Shown here one piece after another: positions 7,855 through 14,820 of a DNA stretch of 64,000 nucleotides (position 1 is the first letter of the stretch; every line of letters starts with the position of its first letter). Position numbers and translations under genes: made by a program. This stretch comes from Porphyrobacter sp. CACIAM 03H1 (lineage in GTDB: Bacteria > Pseudomonadota > Alphaproteobacteria > Sphingomonadales > Sphingomonadaceae): assembly GCF_002215495.1 (NCBI RefSeq), contig NZ_CP021378.1, forward strand, positions 3,364,659 through 3,428,658, read 5' to 3'. A model generated the notes under the pieces. The model was given only the letters and a program-made list of their open reading frames with translations. It was not told the origin of the DNA and did no database searches.

Positions 7855-10185
7855 ATGCACCGCCCGTCACAGACTCGTTTTCCCGTCACGCCCGCTCAGC
7901 GCCCTGCAATCGTCTGCTTTTCGCATTTGCGCTGGAACCTCGTCTTTCAGCGCCCGCAGCACATCATGACCCGCCTCGCGGACAGCTTCGACGTGCTCTA
8001 CTGGGAGGAACCGCGCGAGGAGCCCGGCTGTGATGCACCGCGGCTCGAGCGCGAGACGCTGGCCGAGGGCCTCGAACGGATCGTGCCGGTGCTGCCTGCA
8101 GGGCTCGACGCGGGCGAAACCGACGTCGCCCTGCGCGAGCTGCTGCACGGCGCGCTCGCCGACCGGGCTGGCCCACGGGTGTTCTGGTACTACACCCCGA
8201 TGATGCTCGGCTTCAGCTCGGGGACACGGGCCGATCTGGTGGTCTACGACTGCATGGACGAGCTCGCCAATTTCGCCTTCGCGCCGGCCGATATCGCCGC
8301 GCGCGAGGCGATGCTGATGGCGCGGGCGGACATCGTGCTGTGCGGCGGGAGAAGCCTCTACGAGGCACGCCGCGACCGTCACGACAACATCCACTGCGTG
8401 CCCTCGGGCGTCGACGTCGCCCATTTCGCGCGCGGGGCGGAAGGCCTGCCCGAACCGGCAGACCAGGCCGATCTCCCTCGCCCGCGTCTCGGCTTCTACG
8501 GCGTGATCGACGAACGCATGGACCTCGCGCTGCTCGCCGAGGCAGCGCGGATGCAGCCCGGCTGGGCCTTCGTGATGGTGGGGCCGGTGGTCAAGATCGC
8601 CGAGGCCGATCTCCCGCGCGTCGCCAACATCCACTGGCTGGGCCGCAAGGACTATGCCGAGCTACCCGCCTATGCCGCGGGATGGGACGTCGCGCTGATG
8701 CCCTTCGCGCGCAACGCCTCGACCGAATTCATCAGCCCGACCAAGACCCCCGAATACATGGCCGCAGGGCTGCCGGTGGTCTCCACCCCGATCCGCGACG
8801 TGGTGAGCGGCTACGGCGACCTCAATTGCGTACGCATCGCAGCCGACGCTCCCGGCTTCGTCGAAGCCTGCGAGGATCTCGTCGCCGCACCCGACACGGC
8901 GCACGCCACCTGGCGGGCCGAGGCTCGTGATTGCCTTGCCGACAAGAGCTGGGACGGGATCGCTGCGCGGATCACGCGGCTGGTCGAGACCGCACTGGTG
9001 ACCCGCCAGATGGCAGGGATCGCCAAGCAGCCGCAGCGGCGCCACTTCGACGTGCTGGTGGTGGGCGCAGGCTTCGCGGGCACGGTGATGGCCGAACGGA
9101 TCGCCGCCGGATCGGGCCGCTCGGTGCTGGTCATCGACAAGCGCGACCACATCGCGGGCAATGCCCACGACCACAGGGACGCGGCGGGCGTGCTGGTGCA
9201 CCAGTATGGCCCGCACATCTTCCACACCAACAGCCGCGACATCCTCGAGTATCTCTCGCGCTTCACCCGTTGGCGGCCCTACGAGCACCGCGTTCTCGCC
9301 GAGGTCGATGGCCAGCTGGTGCCGATGCCGATCAACCGCACCACACTTAACGCGCTTTACGGGCTGGGCCTTGCGACCGAGGCCGAGGCCGAGGCCTATC
9401 TGAAATCGGTGGCGGTCGACGTGCCCGAGATCAGGAGCTCGCGCGACACCGTGGTCGCGCAGGTCGGCGAGGACCTCTACGCCAAGTTCTTCGAGGGCTA
9501 CACCCGCAAGCAGTGGGGCCTCGATCCGAGCCAGCTCGACAAGTCGGTCGCCGCCCGCGTGCCGGCGCGGACGAACACCGATGATCGCTACTTCACCGAC
9601 ACCTTCCAGTGCATGCCGGCAGACGGCTACACCGCGATGTTCGCGAGAATGCTCGACGAGCCGCGCATCACGGTGATGACCGGCCAGAGCTTCGACGATC
9701 TGCCCGACGACATCACCTGGGATCACCTGGTATGGACCGGCCCGATCGACGAGTATTTCGGTCACCGGCTCGGCAAGCTGCCCTATCGCTCGCTGCGTTT
9801 CGAGCACGAGACCCTGCCCTGCGAGCAGGCGCAGCCGGTGGCGGTCGTGAACTATCCCGACGAGGCCGTGCCCTACACCCGGATCACGGAATACAAGCAC
9901 CTCACCGGCCAGCGCGCGCCGGTCACCAGCATCACCCGCGAATATCCGGCGGACGAGGGTGATCCCTACTACCCCGTTCCCAACGATGCGGCGCAGGCGA
10001 TGTTCAAGCGTTACGACGCGCTGGCGCGGGCCTGTGCCAACGTCACCTTCGTCGGCCGGCTGGCGACATATCGCTACTACAACATGGACCAGATCGTGGG
10101 GCAGGCGCTCGCCACGTGGCGGCGGCTCGATGCGCGCTGGCGGAGCGAGGCGATGGCCGGGGCCGGAGCGGTGGCGGCAGAATGA
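7855..10185 (+). CDS. Fusion: glycosyltransferase (GT4-like) + UDP-galactopyranose mutase
   Basis: 776 residues with two enzymes in one chain. Residues ~15-385 are a GT-B glycosyltransferase: VVYDCMDELANF, VPSGVDVAHF, then the donor-binding region with SPTKTPEYMAAGLPVVST, where Glu/Lys contacts to nucleotide sugar are expected. Residues ~395-765 are a flavin UDP-galactopyranose mutase: GAGFAG at 404-409 for FAD, YGPHIFHTN, FEGYTRKQWG, and YTRITEYKHLT carrying the arginine that contacts the diphosphate. The mutase makes UDP-galactofuranose, and the attached transferase could use it directly. The family usually has ~370-390 residues, so the fusion is the notable point. The ATG at 7855 follows AAAGG. 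It overlaps the next gene by 4 bp. Likely role: a galactofuranose-containing surface glycan. Confidence 0.9.
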   Translation: MHRPSQTRFPVTPAQRPAIVCFSHLRWNLVFQRPQHIMTRLADSFDVLYWEEPREEPGCDAPRLERETLAEGLERIVPVLPAGLDAGETDVALRELLHGALADRAGPRVFWYYTPMMLGFSSGTRADLVVYDCMDELANFAFAPADIAAREAMLMARADIVLCGGRSLYEARRDRHDNIHCVPSGVDVAHFARGAEGLPEPADQADLPRPRLGFYGVIDERMDLALLAEAARMQPGWAFVMVGPVVKIAEADLPRVANIHWLGRKDYAELPAYAAGWDVALMPFARNASTEFISPTKTPEYMAAGLPVVSTPIRDVVSGYGDLNCVRIAADAPGFVEACEDLVAAPDTAHATWRAEARDCLADKSWDGIAARITRLVETALVTRQMAGIAKQPQRRHFDVLVVGAGFAGTVMAERIAAGSGRSVLVIDKRDHIAGNAHDHRDAAGVLVHQYGPHIFHTNSRDILEYLSRFTRWRPYEHRVLAEVDGQLVPMPINRTTLNALYGLGLATEAEAEAYLKSVAVDVPEIRSSRDTVVAQVGEDLYAKFFEGYTRKQWGLDPSQLDKSVAARVPARTNTDDRYFTDTFQCMPADGYTAMFARMLDEPRITVMTGQSFDDLPDDITWDHLVWTGPIDEYFGHRLGKLPYRSLRFEHETLPCEQAQPVAVVNYPDEAVPYTRITEYKHLTGQRAPVTSITREYPADEGDPYYPVPNDAAQAMFKRYDALARACANVTFVGRLATYRYYNMDQIVGQALATWRRLDARWRSEAMAGAGAVAAE

Positions 10186-11624
10186 AGCGCGCCGATGACA
10201 TTGCCGCCAAGGCGCTGCGCGTCGTCGCCGCGCCCGAGCCCCGGCTCGGGGGCTGGGTGCGCTGCGCCGAGGCGGCGCCCTACTTCGAGACCGAGTCGGG
10301 CACCGCTTGGACGCCTGTCGGTCACAACGAGGCGATCACCTGGCCCAATCTCGCCGGGCTCCACCGGCGCCGTGATCCCGAGGCGGCGGAGCGCCACTTT
10401 GCCGCGCTCGCAAAGCAGGGCGTCACCTGCCTCAGGCTGATGCTCGACTACAGCCAGGTACGCCACCGCCATCTCGAACACCGCGTGGGCCGGTTCAGTC
10501 CGGCGATGGTAAGGCTGTGGGACGACATTTTCGCGCTGGGCGAACGGCATGGCATCCGCTTTCTCGTCACCCCCTTCGACACCTTCTTCATGGCGCGGCA
10601 CTGGTCGCGACACCCCTATTCGCGCGCCCGCGGCGGACCCTGCACCTCGCCGGAAGCCATGTTCACCTGCGCGGACACTCGCGCGGCGATCATCGAGCGG
10701 CTGCGCTTCGCCACCGCGCGCTGGGGAGCAAGCCCGGCGATCTTCGCGTGGGACCTGTGGAACGAGATCGACGCCTGGTATGCGGGCGGCGACATGGCCG
10801 CGGTGCACGACTTCGTGACCGAGATTTCCGCCGCGCTACGCGCCGAGGAACAGCGCCTCCACGGCCGGACGCACCTCCAGACCGTTTCGGTCTATCACCC
10901 CAACCTCATCGCCCGCCCCGATCTTGCCGATGTGGTGCTGCGCCACCCGTCGCTCGATTTCGTCAGCCTGCACCTCTACGAGCGCGGCACCATCGATGCC
11001 CCGGAAAACTCGCTCGCCCCTGCGGAAGCGACCGCGCGGCTGGTTTCCGAGGCTCTTGCGCAATGTTCGCCGATGCGGCCGCTGCTCGACACCGAGCACG
11101 GCCCAATCCACGCTTTCAACGATCGCCGCGCGACCCTGCCCGAGGCGTTCGATACCGATTGCTTCCGCCGCACCCAATGGGCGCACCTTGCCGCCGGCGG
11201 AGCGGGCGGAGGGATGCGCTGGCCCTATCGCCATCCGCACGTGCTGCTGCCCGCGATGCACGAAGCGCAGGGCGTGCTAGCCGGCTTCTTGCCGCTCATC
11301 GACTGGCGCAGCTTCGCTCGCGCGCCGCTGGGCGAGCGGCTTACCGTGCACGACTTCGCCGGGCTCGCGGTAGGCTGCGGCGACGGGCGCCAGGCAATCG
11401 TCTGCCTTATGCGGGGCGGGATGCAGGATTCGATCGCCAGCCATGTCGAGATCACCGGGCTCGAACCGGGCTGCTACAGCATCACGAGGGTCGACACCGT
11501 CACGGGCCGCCGCGAGACCAGCGCGGTGCATACGCGGCAGGACGGCACGCTGGTGGTGCTGGCCGTCGGCGGCGCACACGACATCGCCCTCGCCATCACC
11601 CGCGCGCCGGACGATGCCTGCTGA
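10182..11624 (+). CDS. Glycoside hydrolase, clan A (GH5-like) family
   Basis: 480 residues from the ATG at 10182, which overlaps the preceding stop as ATGA. A TIM barrel spans ~40-370. WDLWNEIDAW contains the probable acid/base Glu (Asn-Glu pair as in clan GH-A), and LLDTEHGPIH the probable nucleophile Glu near the end of the barrel. A carboxy-terminal beta domain follows (~385-480). Nearest known types are cellulase- or mannanase-like enzymes; no signal peptide is seen, so it may act in the cytoplasm or on lipid-linked glycans. Coupling with the mutase fusion suggests it trims or edits the same polysaccharide. Substrate unknown. Confidence 0.8.
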   Translation: MKRADDIAAKALRVVAAPEPRLGGWVRCAEAAPYFETESGTAWTPVGHNEAITWPNLAGLHRRRDPEAAERHFAALAKQGVTCLRLMLDYSQVRHRHLEHRVGRFSPAMVRLWDDIFALGERHGIRFLVTPFDTFFMARHWSRHPYSRARGGPCTSPEAMFTCADTRAAIIERLRFATARWGASPAIFAWDLWNEIDAWYAGGDMAAVHDFVTEISAALRAEEQRLHGRTHLQTVSVYHPNLIARPDLADVVLRHPSLDFVSLHLYERGTIDAPENSLAPAEATARLVSEALAQCSPMRPLLDTEHGPIHAFNDRRATLPEAFDTDCFRRTQWAHLAAGGAGGGMRWPYRHPHVLLPAMHEAQGVLAGFLPLIDWRSFARAPLGERLTVHDFAGLAVGCGDGRQAIVCLMRGGMQDSIASHVEITGLEPGCYSITRVDTVTGRRETSAVHTRQDGTLVVLAVGGAHDIALAITRAPDDAC

Positions 11625-11634
11625 GGCGTCAGGG

Positions 11635-12174
11635 CTAGAGCGCCTGCCGCCACGCGAGGGCACGCATCCCCACCGCCAGCGCGGCAGCCGCCGCGAGATT
11701 GCGCACCTCGTGGCGCGGACGCTCGCCGTAGTCGATGCGGTACACCCATGACTGGTGCGGGATCGCAGCGGCCACGAAGGTGACGCCCGGCCCCTCCTTC
11801 TCCTCGGGGTCGGCATCCCCCGCGAACCCCGTGATCGCCAGCGCCAGCCCGCCGCGCGAACGGCTGAGGCTTTCCTCGGCCATCGCGCGCGCGACCGGTT
11901 CGCTGACCGCCCCGGCGCGGTCGATCAGCGCGCGATCGATCCCCAGCATCTGCTGCTTGGCGGCGTCGGAATAGGTGACGAAGCCGCGGTCGAAGCCGTG
12001 GCTCAGCCCCTCGATATCCGTAAGCAGCGAGGCGAGGAAACCGCCGGTGCAGCTTTCGGCCGTCACCAGCGACATCCCCGCCTCGTCGAGCGTCTCTAGC
12101 AGCGAGCGCGCCGCAGCATGGAGCTGCGCCAGTTTCGGGACCGTCCGTTCGGCGAGATCGGGCATGGGCGTCAT
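11635..12174 (-). CDS. CinA-family nicotinamide-nucleotide amidohydrolase (PncC)
   Basis: 179 residues, equal to the carboxy-terminal CinA domain alone. AESCTGG (~41-47) carries the catalytic Ser, and the AVSEPVARAMAEE and ITGFAGD segments match the family. The enzyme turns nicotinamide mononucleotide into nicotinic acid mononucleotide and ammonia in NAD recycling. The amino-terminal CinA (molybdopterin-binding-like) domain is absent, as in most proteobacteria. The start overlaps the stop of the hemerythrin gene (TGATG), so the two are coupled; no functional reason for that pairing is obvious. Confidence 0.85.
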   Translation of the reverse strand: MTPMPDLAERTVPKLAQLHAAARSLLETLDEAGMSLVTAESCTGGFLASLLTDIEGLSHGFDRGFVTYSDAAKQQMLGIDRALIDRAGAVSEPVARAMAEESLSRSRGGLALAITGFAGDADPEEKEGPGVTFVAAAIPHQSWVYRIDYGERPRHEVRNLAAAAALAVGMRALAWRQAL

Positions 12175-12680
12175 CAGCTGCGCAAGGCGACCATGTCCGG
12201 CGGCGGCAGACTGCCGGATTTGGCCTGTTCCTGGAGCTGCCGCTTGAGCGCGGCCATCTCCTGCCCGATCGCCACGAGATCGACATCGGCCTTGCGGACC
12301 TGCGCGAAAAGGCTGCCGCGCTGGCGCTCTTCCTCGTAGACGTGGTGTTCGACCTGCTCCTTGAGCACGCTGACCTTCGCCTCGTAGAATTCGTCGCCGG
12401 GATCGGCTTCGCGCAGCGAGAGGATCAGCGCCTTGGCGCTGTCGTGTTCGACCTGCGCCTCGTCGAGCATGTCGTCTTCCACCGCATCGCGCACCGCCGG
12501 GTAGAAGACCTGCTCCTCGATCATCGCGTGGATGGTAAGCTCCTCGCAGATCTGCCGCACGATCTTGCTGCGGGCCGCGCCGCCGCGGGCGCTTTCGAAC
12601 TTCTCGAACAGGTCCTCGACCTTGCGGTGATCGGCTGCGAGCATCTGCAAGGCGTCGCGCTTGTCGTCCTGTTTGGCCAT
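12174..12680 (-). CDS. Hemerythrin HHE-domain protein
   Basis: 168 residues. A four-helix hemerythrin bundle covers ~10-125: ADHRKVE, then HAMIEEQVFYP and HHVYEEE supply the His and Glu ligands of a di-iron site. A short coiled tail follows. Family members bind oxygen or nitric oxide, or sense iron and redox state. AGGAA precedes the ATG at 12680. It is 28 bp after a second hemerythrin gene; the two are similar in architecture but only distantly related in sequence. Confidence 0.87.
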   Translation of the reverse strand: MAKQDDKRDALQMLAADHRKVEDLFEKFESARGGAARSKIVRQICEELTIHAMIEEQVFYPAVRDAVEDDMLDEAQVEHDSAKALILSLREADPGDEFYEAKVSVLKEQVEHHVYEEERQRGSLFAQVRKADVDLVAIGQEMAALKRQLQEQAKSGSLPPPDMVALRS

Positions 12681-12708
12681 GATGGGGTTCCTTTCGTCCG
12701 GATTGCGA

Positions 12709-13305
12709 TCAGGCGACCATCACGCCGGCCATGTTCATGGCGCGGGTGAGCTTGCGGTTCTCGGCCTCGGACAGTCGCTCGCGCAGGGCCGGGAACAGCA
12801 CCTCCTCCTCCTCGCGCATATGCTCCTCCAGCGCATCGCGCAGGTTGCGGAGCGTGGCATCGAAGGCGGGATCGGCCTTGTCGGTCTCGGTCAGCTCGTA
12901 AAGCATCGCCTTCACCTCGCCGTGGTCCTTGTGGAGATCGCCGAAGGTCTCGCCGCCCTCGGGACTACGGCGCAGCATCGGATAGACGACGTTCTCCTCC
13001 TGGAGCGCGTGCTTGCCGATCATGTGCTTGAGCGCGGTTAGCTGCACCGTGCGGCGCTGGGGGTGATCGGCCGACGTCGCGGCAAGCTTGTCGATCGCAG
13101 CCAGCGTTGCCTCGTGCTCGCGGGTCAGGCCCTCGCACCAGTCGCGCGCCATGGCGGTCGGCGCCTGGGTGACCATCTTGCGGCCGATGTTGGCGATCGC
13201 CGCGACACCGGCGGTGACCAGCACGCTTTTGGCAGTATTGGCGAGAACGCTGCCGTTGTTCGAGGGTTCGTAACGGCGGGTCTTGCGGGCAGGGGCGCGG
13301 GACAT
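12709..13305 (-). CDS. Hemerythrin-domain protein with basic amino-terminal helix
   Basis: 198 residues from the ATG at 13305, preceded by AAGGAGAG. The first ~20 residues are basic and disordered; residues ~25-45 (SVLVTAGVAAIANIG) form a hydrophobic helix that could be peripheral to the membrane. The hemerythrin bundle covers ~65-190, with ligands in REHEATL, KHALQEENVVYP, KDHGEVK and HMREEEEVLFP. It starts the hemerythrin-hemerythrin-pncC operon and is divergent from ku; the 166-bp space between them carries a recurrent box on the ku side. Confidence 0.84.
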   Translation of the reverse strand: MSRAPARKTRRYEPSNNGSVLANTAKSVLVTAGVAAIANIGRKMVTQAPTAMARDWCEGLTREHEATLAAIDKLAATSADHPQRRTVQLTALKHMIGKHALQEENVVYPMLRRSPEGGETFGDLHKDHGEVKAMLYELTETDKADPAFDATLRNLRDALEEHMREEEEVLFPALRERLSEAENRKLTRAMNMAGVMVA

Positions 13306-13386
13306 CGGTTCTCTCCTTGGGCGGCCGCTGATCGAGTCGTGTTGCGGCCTCGCGAACCTTGTCGCCCGCGCCCGCCGGGGCGGCAC

Positions 13387-13399
13387 ACGCCTATGTTAG
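13387..13399 (+). promoter_or_regulatory. Copy of the TGAYCTATGTKAG box, before ku
   Basis: ACGCCTATGTTAG, 72 bp before the ku start. The downstream bases TGC also match the copy before the PRC-barrel gene, so twelve of thirteen positions of CCTATGTKAGTGC are shared between the two. It lies in the divergent space between a hemerythrin gene and ku. Confidence 0.35.
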
Positions 13400-13471
13400 T
13401 GCGACCCTTTCCGGCGAGCGGCACAGCGCAGCGGGCGGACGATCCGGCCCGCACACCGGCAAGGAGACAGC

Positions 13472-14332
13472 ATGGCAGCCCGCGCCTATTGGTCCGGCCA
13501 GATCCGCCTCGCACTGGTCTCGATCCCGGTGGAGATCTTCTCCGCCACCAAGTCGGGCGCGGCCATCCGCTTCAACCAGGTCCACAAGCCGAGCGGCAAG
13601 CGCATCGCCTACGAGAAGGTCGTGCCCGGCATCGGCCCGGTGAACCGCGACCACATCATCAAGGGCTACGAGGTCGAGAAGGGGCAATATGTCCTGCTCG
13701 AGGAGCGCGAGATCGAGGCGGTGAAGCTGGAAAGCAAGCGCACGCTCGAACTGGTGCAGTTCGTTTCCGGCGACGAGATCGACCCGCTCTATTTCGAGAA
13801 GCCCTATTATGTCGCCCCCAAGGACCAGCTGGCCGAGGAGGCCTTCGTGGTGCTGCGCGAGGCGCTGCGACAGTCGAAGAAGATCGCGCTCGGACAACTC
13901 GCGATGCGGGGGAGCGAAAAGCTCGTGGCGCTGAAGCCCTGCGGGAAGGGCCTGCTGCTCGAGACCTTGCGCTATGCCGACGAGGTGCGCGCCGGACGCA
14001 GCTTCTTTGCCGACATCGACGACGCGAAGCCCGATGCCGAGTTGCTCGATCTCGCCACCACCCTTATCGACAAGCGCACCGCCCCCTTCGATGCCGGGGA
14101 GTTCGAGAACCGCTATGTCGAGGCGCTCAAGGCGTTGATCGCCCGCAAGGCGAAATCCAAGACCGGCAAGGCGATCATCGAGGATGCGGGCGAGCCGGCC
14201 GGCAGGGGCGCAGGCAATGTCGTGGACCTGATGGCGGCACTCAAGAAATCGGTCGGGAGCGAGGACGGGGCTGCGTCGCGCAAGAAGACGCCCGCGAAGA
14301 GGGCGCCCGCGGCGAAGCGGAAGAGCGCCTGA
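13472..14332 (+). CDS. ku: Ku protein, non-homologous end joining
   Basis: 286 residues, standard for bacterial Ku. The beta-barrel DNA-ring core runs ~5-230 (WSGQIRLALVSIPVEIFSAT at the start, YFEKPYYVAPK, MRGSEKLVALKPCGKGL). The carboxy tail is Lys/Ala-rich (KKTPAKRAPAAKRK), a DNA-binding extension. Ku homodimers hold double-strand ends and recruit LigD. AAGGAGAC lies upstream of the ATG at 13472. The stop overlaps the start of an MgtC-like gene (TGATG), with ligD following, so the three are translationally linked. Confidence 0.95.
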   Translation: MAARAYWSGQIRLALVSIPVEIFSATKSGAAIRFNQVHKPSGKRIAYEKVVPGIGPVNRDHIIKGYEVEKGQYVLLEEREIEAVKLESKRTLELVQFVSGDEIDPLYFEKPYYVAPKDQLAEEAFVVLREALRQSKKIALGQLAMRGSEKLVALKPCGKGLLLETLRYADEVRAGRSFFADIDDAKPDAELLDLATTLIDKRTAPFDAGEFENRYVEALKALIARKAKSKTGKAIIEDAGEPAGRGAGNVVDLMAALKKSVGSEDGAASRKKTPAKRAPAAKRKSA

Positions 14333-14820
14333 TGTTCCTCAACCCGCCTGTGCCGCTTGCGGCGATCGAGTTCGACCTCGTGCTGAGGCTCGGCATGGCG
14401 GCGATGCTCGGCCTGCTGCTTGGTCTCGACCGCGAATTGCGCGGCCATGCGGCGGGCCTGCGCACCCACGGCCTGATCTGCCTTGCGGCGGCCGCACTGA
14501 CGATTTCGGTACTCGGCCTCTACCGTTCCATGCCGATGGAGAACGGCGATCCGCTGCGCCTGTTCGAGGCGGCAGGCGCATTCGTTGGTATCGTCGGGGC
14601 CGGGCTTATCGTCTTCAACAAGGGCGAGGTGCACAACATCACCACTGCCGTGCACCTGTTCCTGACAAGTGTCATCGGCGTCGCTTGCGGAGCGGCACAG
14701 TGGCCACTTGTGGCGACCGCCGCGCCGATCGGACTGGTGGTGCTCTCGCTGCTCTCCCTGCTCGAGCGCAAGGCGAAGCGGAACTCCCTCGCCGGAACCG
14801 ACGATGCCGCGGAAGCCTGA
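14332..14820 (+). CDS. MgtC/SapB-family membrane protein inside the NHEJ operon
   Basis: 162 residues with about four helices (~15-35, 45-62, 80-100, 112-140). The conserved MgtC start is clear: LGLDRELRGHAAGLRTHGL with the Arg/Glu and His residues of the family. It lacks the long carboxy-terminal domain of Salmonella MgtC. The family lowers F-ATPase activity or serves in low-magnesium survival; no member has a known part in DNA repair. It overlaps ku by 1 base and ligD by 17 bases, an intimate arrangement hard to explain as chance insertion, but a functional tie to end joining is speculation. Confidence 0.85.
   Translation: MFLNPPVPLAAIEFDLVLRLGMAAMLGLLLGLDRELRGHAAGLRTHGLICLAAAALTISVLGLYRSMPMENGDPLRLFEAAGAFVGIVGAGLIVFNKGEVHNITTAVHLFLTSVIGVACGAAQWPLVATAAPIGLVVLSLLSLLERKAKRNSLAGTDDAAEA

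Noticed and set aside
8662..9900. Long minus-strand open frame opposite the glycosyltransferase/mutase fusion
   Set aside because: It is the shadow of the real gene in G+C-rich DNA; its translation is His/Arg/Gly-rich without any family pattern, while the plus strand carries intact enzyme motifs.
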